Shown here: piece after piece, positions 1 to 5,648 of the stretch
Position numbering within the stretch: position 1 is the stretch's first letter
How the letters are laid out: every line of letters begins with the position of its first letter
Source: an uncultured Microbacterium sp.
GTDB lineage: Bacteria > Actinomycetota > Actinomycetes > Actinomycetales > Microbacteriaceae
Direction of reading: 5' to 3'
NCBI GenBank assembly: GCA_937988695.1
Contig: CALKHM010000088.1
Location: 1 to 6,241, forward strand
Length of the DNA: 6,241 nt
Program-made: the position numbers and the translations under genes
The notes under the pieces: generated by a model
The model's input: the letters and a program-made list of their open reading frames with translations, nothing else
Told to the model about the DNA's origin: nothing
The model's database searches: none

Positions 1-158
1 GGAACTCCTGGCAGCTCTTCCAGCCGTCGACCATGTTCGTCGGGCTGATCACGGTGGCGCTCATCGGGGCGCTCGTGACCGGTCTGGTCGTCATCCTCGA
101 GCGCGCGCTGCTGCCCTGGCGATATTCGAACGACAAGAACAGAAAGGCCAAGAAATGA
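1..158 (+). CDS. ABC transporter permease, C-terminal end (partial)
   Basis: The 5' end lies outside the window; the readable frame starts at base 3 and gives 51 residues before TGA at 156-158. Seen: a hydrophobic stretch from about visible residue 11 to 32 (MFVGLITVALIGALVTGLVV), then ERALLPWR and a short lysine-rich tail. A last membrane span followed by E-R-x-L-L-x-W-R and a basic cytoplasmic end is typical of SsuC/TauC-type permeases (BPD_transp_1 family) that import sulfonates, taurine, nitrate or thiamine precursors. The stop overlaps the start of the next gene, a substrate-binding lipoprotein, as ATGA, which implies one operon and translational coupling. The ATPase is not in view and is presumably upstream. 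The family call is fairly secure because of the neighbour; the substrate cannot be told from this fragment. Confidence 0.8.
   Translation, partial: NSWQLFQPSTMFVGLITVALIGALVTGLVVILERALLPWRYSNDKNRKAKK
141..147 (+). promoter_or_regulatory. Ribosome binding site of the binding-protein gene
   Basis: The purine run AGAAAGG ends 7 nt before ATG 155 and lies inside the permease coding end. It is a partial Shine-Dalgarno match that supports the ATGA-overlap start over any later ATG in this frame. Confidence 0.5.
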
Positions 159-1192
159 GAACGACGAAGAGCAAGGCCCTGGCCACGCTGGCCCTCGCCG
201 CGGCCGTAGTGACCGCTCTGGCGGGCTGCGCGGGAACCGGCGGCGGCCAGAAGTCGGGCACACCCGGCGGCGGTGGACTGAAGACCGTGAACGTGGGCAT
301 CGTGCAGCTGTCGATCTTCGCGCCGATCTACGTCGCGGAGGCGAAGGGGTACTTCAAGGACGAAGGCATCACGGTCAACCTGCAGAATGTGAAGTCCGGG
401 CAGGATGCCATTCCGCTGGCATCCAGCGGCAAGCTCGACGTGGTCGCCGCGGGGTTCTCGGCGGGAATGTTCAATGCGGTCGCCGCGGGCCTGGACATCA
501 AGGTCGTCTCTTCGATGGGGGTCGCGGGCGCGGCCGATGAAGAGCCGGCATCGGCTCTGGTGGTCTCCAAGAAGGAGTACGACGCGGGCACGCTGAAGAC
601 CGTGGCCGATCTGAAGGGCAAGAAGATCGGCGTCTCCGGTGGATCCGGAGCGACCGGCGCCTACTATGTGAGCCTCGCTCTCGAGGAGGCAGGGCTGACC
701 GCCAAGGACGTCACCTGGGTCAACCTCAGCAACCCCGACATCCCCACGGCGCTGAAGACCGGCGGCATCGACGCGGGCTTCACCTCCGCCCCGTTCTGGA
801 ACAACACGGTCACCGACGGCACGGGACAGAAGATCTGGCAGACGCCGAAGGGCGTGTCGGGCACCGGCATGATCTACGGCGGACAGTTCGCGAACTCGGC
901 CCTCGCGCAGCCGTTCTTCGACGCCGTCGCCCGCGGCGCCCAGGATCTGCAGGGCGATGCCAAGGAGTCGGACGCGAACATCAAGATCGTCGCGGATGCC
1001 ACGGGCCAGACACCCGAAGAGGTCAAGTCCACCCCGCTGTACGACTTCCTGCCCAATCTCGCGCCGCTGCCCGACCAGCTGGCGGGCATGCAGAAGCTCT
1101 GGATGAGCATGGGCGCTCTCAACTACGACAAGGCACTGGAGCCGAGTGAGTTCGTCACCACGAAGTTCGCCGACGCGGTCAAGGTCGGATAG
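155..1192 (+). CDS. ABC transporter substrate-binding lipoprotein (SsuA/TauA/NMT1-like)
   Basis: This 345-residue protein is the extracytoplasmic solute receptor of the importer whose permease precedes it. Seen: a lipoprotein signal with basic MRTTKSK, a hydrophobic core and lipobox L22-A23-G24-C25, so Cys25 should be lipidated and hold the protein on the outer face of the membrane; then a Gly-rich linker to about residue 42. The mature part opens with VNVGIVQLSIFAPIYVAEAKGYF, of which APIYVAEAKGYFKDEGI is the hallmark first lobe of type-2 binding proteins for sulfonates, taurine, nitrate and hydroxymethylpyrimidine. Later, ADLKGKKIGVSGG begins the usual second-lobe segment, and IDAGFTSAPFW fits the family ligand-side hinge. 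Length is normal. ATG 155 is chosen for the complete signal peptide, the ATGA overlap with the permease stop, and AGAAAGG-like purines (AGAAAGG at 141-147) 7 nt upstream. The ligand is not determinable here. Confidence 0.9.
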   Translation: MRTTKSKALATLALAAAVVTALAGCAGTGGGQKSGTPGGGGLKTVNVGIVQLSIFAPIYVAEAKGYFKDEGITVNLQNVKSGQDAIPLASSGKLDVVAAGFSAGMFNAVAAGLDIKVVSSMGVAGAADEEPASALVVSKKEYDAGTLKTVADLKGKKIGVSGGSGATGAYYVSLALEEAGLTAKDVTWVNLSNPDIPTALKTGGIDAGFTSAPFWNNTVTDGTGQKIWQTPKGVSGTGMIYGGQFANSALAQPFFDAVARGAQDLQGDAKESDANIKIVADATGQTPEEVKSTPLYDFLPNLAPLPDQLAGMQKLWMSMGALNYDKALEPSEFVTTKFADAVKVG

Positions 1193-1207
1193 GCGAACTG
1201 ATCGCAC

Positions 1208-1249
1208 GCATCGGGGCTCCACGGCATGTTCGCCGGGGAGCCCCGATGC
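1208..1249 (+). terminator. Hairpin terminator closing the ABC operon
   Basis: A perfect 13-bp inverted repeat, GCATCGGGGCTCC (1208-1220) and GGAGCCCCGATGC (1237-1249), begins 15 nt after the binding-protein stop. The enclosed 16 nt hold a second 4-bp stem, CGGC 1222-1225 with GCCG 1232-1235, separated from the main stem by one A/G mismatch and closed by a 6-nt loop, so the whole structure can form 17 pairs. No T tract follows, which is usual for high-GC actinobacterial terminators. The ATG at 1246 lies in the right arm, which argues against it being the next gene's start. Confidence 0.8.
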
Positions 1250-1270
1250 TGTCGGCACGGTTCCACGAAC

Positions 1271-1287
1271 TAGATTGGATATCTGTG
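1271..1287 (+). promoter_or_regulatory. Probable -10 box for leaderless aldolase transcript
   Basis: TAGATT at 1271-1276 fits the TANNNT -10 pattern and is followed by 8 nt and then GTG 1285. No Shine-Dalgarno sequence precedes this GTG, and no clear -35 is visible at the expected distance. The arrangement suggests transcription starting at or within 2 nt of the start codon. Confidence 0.5.
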
Positions 1288-2412
1288 ACCCCTCTGCATG
1301 ACACGACCGTTCGCGGCTTCGCCTCCGACAACTACTCCGGCATCCATCCCGAGATCCTGGCCGCGATCGCCGCCGCCAACGAAGGGCACCAGATCGCGTA
1401 TGGCGAAGACGCGTACACGGCACGCCTGCAGGAGGTGTTCGCAGGGCATTTCGGTGAGGGCGTCGAGGCGTTCCCGGTGTTCAACGGCACCGGCGCCAAC
1501 GTCACCGGGCTGCAGTCGATGCTCCCCCGCTGGGGCGCCGTGATTGCGGCGTCCACCGCGCACATCAACGTCGACGAGCAGGGCGCTCCCGAGCGCATCG
1601 GCGGCATGAAGCTGCTGACCGTCCCGGCTCCCGACGGCAAGCTCACCCCCGAGCTCGTCGACCGCGAGGCGTGGGGCTGGGGCGACGAGCACCGCGCCCA
1701 GCCGCTGGTGGTCTCGCTCACTCAGTCGACCGAGGTCGGCACGCTGTACACGCCCGACGAGCTGCGAGCGATCGCCGATCACGCCCACGAGCGCGGCATG
1801 CGCGTGCACATGGACGGTGCGCGCCTGGCCAACGCCGCCGCATCCCTCGACCTCCCGTTGCGGGCGTTCACGCGCGACGTCGGCATCGACGTGATCAGCG
1901 TCGGCGGCACGAAGAACGGGGCGATGGGCGCGGAGGCCGTCGTCGTGCTCGACCCGGCGGCATCCGCCGGTCTCACGTATCTGCGCAAGCTCAACATGCA
2001 ACTGGCCTCGAAGATGCGCTTCGTGTCGGCCCAGCTGGTGGCGCTGTGGGAGGGCGATCTCTGGCAGCGCAACGCCCGGCACGCGAACGCGATGGCTAAG
2101 CGCCTGCGCGCGGGCATCGAGGCGGGTCTGGCAGGCGGCTCGATCCGCGGCATCGCCTTCACGCAGCAGACGCAGTCCAACGGCGTGTTCGCGACGCTGC
2201 CCGTCGAGGTGGCCGACCGGCTGCGCGCGTCGTTCCGCTTCTACGATTGGGGCCCCGCGTCCGCAGGCTCGGCAGAGCGCGACAGCGATCCGTCGAGTGG
2301 ACATGGGGAGGGCCCCGCGCGCAAGGAGGTGCGCTGGATGTGCTCGTTCGACACCACCGAGGGAGACATCGACGCCTTCGTCGCCGCGATCGCGCGCGAG
2401 ACCACGGTCTGA
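1285..2412 (+). CDS. Low-specificity threonine aldolase (PLP-dependent)
   Basis: A 375-residue fold-type I PLP enzyme of the beta-eliminating lyase family, expected to split L-threonine or L-allo-threonine into glycine and acetaldehyde in the cytosol. Seen: the N-terminal FASDNYSGIHPE and AYGEDAYT segments that open this family, FNGTGANV for the cofactor phosphate site, HMDGARL with Asp177 and Arg180, and VGGTKNG with the Schiff-base lysine Lys210. GTG 1285 is chosen because homology begins just after it, a -10 box lies directly upstream, and the in-frame ATG 1246 sits in the preceding terminator stem and would add 13 unlike residues. Oddity: residues 323-345 read GPA, then a hydrophilic Ser/Gly/Asp segment, then GPA again; removing 20 residues restores a continuous DWGPARKEVRW. 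A symbol such as ltaE is possible, but substrate stereochemistry is unknown. Confidence 0.92.
   Translation: MTPLHDTTVRGFASDNYSGIHPEILAAIAAANEGHQIAYGEDAYTARLQEVFAGHFGEGVEAFPVFNGTGANVTGLQSMLPRWGAVIAASTAHINVDEQGAPERIGGMKLLTVPAPDGKLTPELVDREAWGWGDEHRAQPLVVSLTQSTEVGTLYTPDELRAIADHAHERGMRVHMDGARLANAAASLDLPLRAFTRDVGIDVISVGGTKNGAMGAEAVVVLDPAASAGLTYLRKLNMQLASKMRFVSAQLVALWEGDLWQRNARHANAMAKRLRAGIEAGLAGGSIRGIAFTQQTQSNGVFATLPVEVADRLRASFRFYDWGPASAGSAERDSDPSSGHGEGPARKEVRWMCSFDTTEGDIDAFVAAIARETTV
2250..2319 (+). repeat. 10-bp direct repeats flanking a 50-bp in-frame insertion
   Basis: GGGCCCCGCG occurs at 2250-2259 and again at 2310-2319, exactly 60 bp apart, inside the aldolase gene. The 50 bp between them start with TCCGCAGGCTCGG and end near CGTCGAGTGGACA, which are imperfectly inverted (GTCC...CTCG against CGAG...GGAC). 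The period is a multiple of three and contains no stop, so the frame is kept and 20 residues are added. The arrangement resembles a short element with a target-site duplication; the repeats are seen, the mobile origin is inference. Confidence 0.6.
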
Positions 2413-2418
2413 TCCCCC

Positions 2419-2436
2419 GCACGCGGCGCCGCGTGC
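2419..2436 (+). terminator. 18-bp perfect palindrome after the aldolase gene
   Basis: GCACGCGGCGCCGCGTGC is fully self-complementary and begins 6 nt after the aldolase stop. As RNA it can fold into a stem of about 7 bp with a 4-nt loop from either strand. It lies between convergent genes (the DivIVA-domain gene ends at 2567), so it could terminate transcription from both sides. No T tract is present on either side. Confidence 0.6.
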
Positions 2437-2566
2437 ACACCGCAGGACGCCCGGGCGACACGCCGGGACCGGATGCCACGACGCGGCGCGCCGGATGGCT
2501 GGTCCCGTCGTGTGCACGGCGTCCAGACCCGCAGCCGCCACCGCAGGAGGCCGGCTCAGCGCGATC

Positions 2567-4000
2567 TCAGCTCTGCGCGTCTTCGACGATGCGCTCGGCC
2601 TCGTCCACGGCCTCGGCCTCGTCCACGACCTCGGCCTCGTCCGACGCTTCAGCCCCCGCCGAGGGCCCCGCCTCGTCTGACGGCTGGTCCGACAAAGCCT
2701 CGACTCCGGCGACCGGCTCCCCCGCCGCATCCGTCACGGCGTCGGGCTTCTGCGGCAGCGACGACTCGGGACGGATGAGCTCCTTGACCTCGGCCATGAA
2801 GCTCGTCAGCTGGTGCTGCTGCCACCGCAGCTGACGGGTGCGGTCCTCGGCGTCGCGCAGCACGCCGTGCGTGTGCGTGGTGACCAGGTCGATGATCTTC
2901 TGCGACTTGGCGCGCGCCTGCTCGAGGTGCTCGCCGGCGCGCACCCGGGCGTCCGCCTCGATCTTGTGCGCCTGCGCGCGGGCCAGTCGTTCGTAGTCGT
3001 CGGCCTTCGCCGAGACCCGCTTGGCGTGCTCGAGGGATGCCGCGACCTGCTCGTTCGCGTCGTTCGTGATGCGCTCGGCGTGGGCGACGGCCTGGTTGTG
3101 CAGCACGAGGAACTCCTGGTGTGCGTCGTCTTGGCGGCGGGTCAGCGTCTCCTCGAACTCGAGCGCGCGCACGCGCAGTTCGCGCACGGCCTCCTCGGCA
3201 TCGGCACGATCGCGAGTGGTCTCACGCGTCACCTGCGAGCGCAGCGCCGCCACTCCCTTCTCGGCCTCGGCGCGGATCGCCGCGGCCTCCTGCTCGGCCT
3301 GCGCGATCTTCTCCGCGGCGTGCGCGGCCTCGCGTTCGAGCCGCGCCTCGTGCGCGGTGGTCTCGGTGTCGATGCGCAGCCGTGCCTGTGCCGCCTCGTG
3401 CTGGGCCTGGGCGATGGTCGCCTCGGCCTCCTGCTGAGCCTGCGCGCGCCGGTTGTCGATCTCCTCCCGCGCGGCCTCCAGCAGCCGGTCGCCCTGCACC
3501 GACGCGTTCTTGATGAGCGTGGACGCCTGCTCCTCGGCGACGCGCAGGATCTCCTCGAAGTGCTTGCGGTTGGGCGACTCCCCGTCACCGCCGGTGAGCT
3601 CTTCGGTAAGCGTCTGCAGCTGCGTGTTCGCCGATGCCAGCTGGGCCTCGGCCGCGGTGAGCTCGTCGCGCAGGCGGACGAGCTCGTCGGCATCCTCTGC
3701 GCGGGCGCGCTCGAGTCCGTCGGCGTGCTCGGCATCGGCCGCCTCGAGGCGGGCGCGCAGCCGGTCGAGCTCGTCCTGCGCCTCGGCGCTCGCGCTGGCC
3801 GAGCGGTGCTGCTCGTCCTTCAGCTTGGCGATCTCGTCGCCGGCGACGCGCACCCGCGTGGCGAACTCGGCGATGGCGGCGTCGACCTCTTCTTTGTCGT
3901 AGCCACGGAAAGCGGTGGTGAACTCGGTGTTCACGGTGCCGGCTTCGGCGAGCAGGCTGTCGAACGAGACGGTGTCGGTGGAGGGAGCGTGGTCGGACAT
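2567..4000 (-). CDS. DivIVA-domain coiled-coil protein
   Basis: A 477-residue protein with a DivIVA-type start and a very long coiled coil, likely a cytoplasmic scaffold at curved membrane, poles or septum, as DivIVA/Wag31 proteins are in actinobacteria. Seen: FRGYDKEEVD at 31-40, the DivIVA signature, preceded by about 30 extra residues; predicted coiled coil from about 53 to 410, broken near 137-147 (GGDGESPNRKH); an Ala/Glu/Gln-rich part at 185-255 resembling Scy/FilP-style rods; and an acidic Pro/Ala/Glu tail from 411 ending in three DEAExx units. The start is ATG 4000, with GGAG 7 nt upstream (4008-4011, minus strand); the open frame runs further up but without family resemblance. It lies 101 bp downstream of the Nudix-like gene on the same strand; a weak TAGTGT (4056-4061, minus) could give it its own promoter. 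Exact role is inferred from the domain only. Confidence 0.88.
   Translation of the reverse strand: MSDHAPSTDTVSFDSLLAEAGTVNTEFTTAFRGYDKEEVDAAIAEFATRVRVAGDEIAKLKDEQHRSASASAEAQDELDRLRARLEAADAEHADGLERARAEDADELVRLRDELTAAEAQLASANTQLQTLTEELTGGDGESPNRKHFEEILRVAEEQASTLIKNASVQGDRLLEAAREEIDNRRAQAQQEAEATIAQAQHEAAQARLRIDTETTAHEARLEREAAHAAEKIAQAEQEAAAIRAEAEKGVAALRSQVTRETTRDRADAEEAVRELRVRALEFEETLTRRQDDAHQEFLVLHNQAVAHAERITNDANEQVAASLEHAKRVSAKADDYERLARAQAHKIEADARVRAGEHLEQARAKSQKIIDLVTTHTHGVLRDAEDRTRQLRWQQHQLTSFMAEVKELIRPESSLPQKPDAVTDAAGEPVAGVEALSDQPSDEAGPSAGAEASDEAEVVDEAEAVDEAERIVEDAQS
2594..2647 (-). repeat. 18-bp tandem repeat encoding acidic DEAE tail
   Basis: Three 18-bp units start at 2594, 2612 and 2630. 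The first two differ at one base; the third is diverged in its last five bases. Read on the minus strand they encode DEAEVV, DEAEAV and DEAERI near the C-terminus of the DivIVA-domain protein (about residues 454-471). An in-frame unit of this kind can expand or contract by slippage without breaking the gene. Confidence 0.7.
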
Positions 4001-4101
4001 AGGAGGTCTCCGGCGGGGTGTGGGTGCCGCGGTTATGCGGTGGTTCGGCCCTTGAACACTACCCGGGTTGGCTGTGCGCGGGGGAAGGGAGAAGACGCCG
4101 G

Positions 4102-4734
4102 TCAGCGCAGTGCGCCGACGCTGGCCAGCGCCATGCGCAGCAGCGTTCCGCGACCGCCCTCCATGTCGGCGGCGACGGCGTCGGATGCCGCCTCCTCCGG
4201 AGAGAGCCACGTCACCTCGAGCGCGTCTTGACGCGGGTCGCACGTGCCGGTGACCGGCACCACGAACACCAACGAGACCGCGTGCTGACGGTCGTCGTGG
4301 AACGCGCTGATCCCCGGCAGCGGGAAGTACTCCGCCACCGTGAACGGCGCGGGCTGCAACGGCAGCTGCGGGAAAGCCATCGGTCCGAGGTCGTTCTCGA
4401 GGTGCCGGAACAGCGCATCGCGGATCGTCTCGCCGTAGCGCACCCGCCCCGACACGATCGTGCGGGTGATCTCGCCGAGCGCCGTGGCCCGCAGCAACAG
4501 CCCGACCTGGGTCACCGCGCCCATGCCGTCGGTGCGCACGGGCACCGCCTCGACGTACAGCATCGGCATCCGCCGCCGCGCCTCGGCCAACTCGAGCTCG
4601 GTCAGCCAGCCCGGGTTGGCCGCGCCCTCGGCCTGCGGAGGCGTGCCGAACGACCCGAACGAGCCCGGCACGAACGGTTCGCCGCTGCGGGGCTCTTCGG
4701 GCTCCGGCTCGGGATCGGGTGTGCGGACGGGCAT
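4102..4734 (-). CDS. Nudix-like protein (DUF4916 type) with degenerate Nudix box
   Basis: A 210-residue protein I recognise as the Nudix-superfamily group annotated in actinobacteria as DUF4916 or NUDIX hydrolase family protein. Seen: a disordered Pro/Glu-rich N-terminus (residues 6-35), then PGWLTELELAEARRRMPMLY (41-60) and VEAVPVRTDG, and a Nudix-box-like segment at 96-118. The box keeps Gly96, Glu102, Arg110 and Gly117 at canonical spacing (GX5EX7RExxEExG), but the three glutamates after the spacer are replaced by His111, Asn114 and Asp115. Metal-dependent pyrophosphate hydrolysis may therefore be altered or lost. ATG 4734 is chosen because a -10 box (TATACA) ends 6 nt before it and the family resemblance begins downstream; longer in-frame starts give Arg-rich non-conserved sequence. 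It precedes the DivIVA-domain gene on the same strand, which may be co-transcribed. Substrate unknown. Confidence 0.85.
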   Translation of the reverse strand: MPVRTPDPEPEPEEPRSGEPFVPGSFGSFGTPPQAEGAANPGWLTELELAEARRRMPMLYVEAVPVRTDGMGAVTQVGLLLRATALGEITRTIVSGRVRYGETIRDALFRHLENDLGPMAFPQLPLQPAPFTVAEYFPLPGISAFHDDRQHAVSLVFVVPVTGTCDPRQDALEVTWLSPEEAASDAVAADMEGGRGTLLRMALASVGALR

Positions 4735-4746
4735 GTGTCCTGTATA
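4732..4746 (-). promoter_or_regulatory. -10 box for leaderless Nudix-like gene
   Basis: On the minus strand TATACA (4746 to 4741) is followed by GGACAC and then ATG 4734. The 6-nt spacing puts the expected transcription start on the A of ATG, so the mRNA would be leaderless. No convincing -35 is visible 16-18 nt further upstream. Confidence 0.6.
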
Positions 4747-4982
4747 CCTCACACCCCGGTCATCGCCGCGCGCCATCGCCGGGCGCGACCTCCTCGACCT
4801 CGTCTCGCAGCCGGCTGAGCACGACCGCCCAGAACGCCGCGACCGATGCAGCCGGGGCGGGAGAGCGGTGTGCAGGCCGGTCTCGCATCGACGCGACGGA
4901 TCCGCTGGCGGCCACGCTTGTCGGCGATGCATCACCGTGCCGGAGGAGGTGCGATGTCGCCACCGCCTGCCAGGATGGAGCC
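4735..4982. other. Divergent intergenic region
   Basis: This 248-bp gap separates the starts of the Nudix-like gene (minus) and the esterase (plus). It holds the -10-like boxes at its two ends and no obvious operator repeats. A minus-strand open frame at 4760-4888 (42 codons plus stop) could encode a small peptide whose second half has a helix-like SVAAFWAVVLSRLRDEVEEV stretch with GC-rich third positions, but it has no Shine-Dalgarno or promoter I can see, so it is not called as a gene. Confidence 0.6.
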
Positions 4983-4985
4983 ATG
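4971..4985 (+). promoter_or_regulatory. Possible -10 box / start region of the esterase gene
   Basis: CAGGAT at 4971-4976 is followed by GGAGCC and ATG 4983, again the 6-nt spacing expected for a leaderless start. The same bases could alternatively act as Shine-Dalgarno: AGGA at 4972-4975 lies 7 nt before ATG. The sequence alone does not decide between these readings. Confidence 0.4.
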
Positions 4986-5648
4986 GACGACCTGCGCATC
5001 GACCCGGACGTCGTGCTGTGGTCGGCGGATGCCGAAGGCCGCACCGATCGCCCGCTGCTCGTGCTGTTGCACGGCTACGGTGCCGACGAGGGCGATCTGT
5101 TCGCGCTCATTCCGTTCCTGCCGGCCGATGCGGTGTACGCGGCGCTGCGCGCGCCGCTGTCGCCGCCGTGGCCTGCGCCCGGGCACTCCTGGTACCCGAT
5201 CGAAGACGTCACCGGCGCCGACCTCGACGGGCGCGATCCGGCGCGCGTGACGGCGGCCGCGTCCGCTGTCGTGCAGTGGGCGGATGCCGCTGCCGGGCCC
5301 GCGCGACGGATCGGGCTGCTCGGGTTCTCGCAGGGCGCGTCGGTGGCCATCCAGGCCCTGCGTCTGCAGCCCGCCCGGTTCGCGTTCGCCGTGAACCTGT
5401 CGGGATACGCCGCCCCCGGCGCCCTGCCGCGCGACGCGGAACTGGCCGAGCGGCGCGTCCCGGTGTTCTGGGGGCGCGGTGCGCGCGACGACGTGATCCC
5501 GCCCGCACTCGTCGAGCACACCGCGCAATGGCTGCCCGCGCACAGCGACCTGTCCGGCCGTGTCTATCCGGGCCTCACGCATAGCGTGTCGGAGGAGGAG
5601 CTGGTCGACGTGCGTGCCTTTCTCGACCGGCACCTCGCGGCGAGCTGA
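4983..5648 (+). CDS. Phospholipase/carboxylesterase-family serine hydrolase
   Basis: A 221-residue alpha/beta hydrolase of the phospholipase/carboxylesterase group (PF02230 type), a family that cleaves carboxylic esters of small or lysophospholipid-like substrates; no signal peptide is seen, so it is probably cytoplasmic. Seen: LLVLLHGYGADEGDLF with HGYG at 30-33 (oxyanion region), HSWYPI, the nucleophile elbow GFSQG with Ser116, ARDDVIP with Asp169, and GLTHSVSEEEL with His200, giving a complete Ser-Asp-His triad in normal order. Length fits the family. ATG 4983 is preferred because conserved sequence starts shortly after it and -10-like or SD-like bases lie just upstream; the frame upstream has no family resemblance. 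It is divergent from the Nudix-like gene (248 bp between starts) and convergent with the GH3 gene, 15 bp away. Dienelactone-hydrolase-like activity cannot be excluded. Confidence 0.9.
   Translation: MDDLRIDPDVVLWSADAEGRTDRPLLVLLHGYGADEGDLFALIPFLPADAVYAALRAPLSPPWPAPGHSWYPIEDVTGADLDGRDPARVTAAASAVVQWADAAAGPARRIGLLGFSQGASVAIQALRLQPARFAFAVNLSGYAAPGALPRDAELAERRVPVFWGRGARDDVIPPALVEHTAQWLPAHSDLSGRVYPGLTHSVSEEELVDVRAFLDRHLAAS

Noticed and set aside
1270..2730. Minus-strand open frame of 486 codons opposite the aldolase gene
   Set aside because: It mirrors a clear enzyme gene in very GC-rich DNA, where stops are rare in antisense frames; its protein is Arg/Gly-rich without any domain I recognise.
4001..4101. 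Terminator between the Nudix-like and DivIVA-domain genes
   Set aside because: Only a 4-bp GTTC/GAAC stem with weak extensions was found; too little to call a terminator.
2813..4231. Plus-strand open frame of 472 codons opposite the DivIVA-domain gene
   Set aside because: It is the antisense of a low-complexity Ala/Glu coiled coil, which gives long Leu/Gly/Arg-rich shadows; no domain, start signal or promoter fits.
4018..4818. Plus-strand open frame preceded by AGGAGG at 4001-4006
   Set aside because: The AGGAGG is the complement of the near-palindromic GGAG-AC-CTCC in front of the DivIVA-domain start, and the frame is antisense to the Nudix-like gene with Arg/His-rich sequence.
4735..4935. 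Longer in-frame start for the Nudix-like protein near 4935
   Set aside because: The added 67 residues are Arg/Ser-rich without family resemblance, and the -10 box at 4741-4746 would lie inside them.
4942..5250. GGAGGAGG with ATG 4954 as a start for another frame over the esterase
   Set aside because: The Shine-Dalgarno match is strong, but the frame is offset from the esterase and gives Cys/Arg-rich sequence overlapping a well-supported gene; a chance match in GC-rich DNA is more likely.
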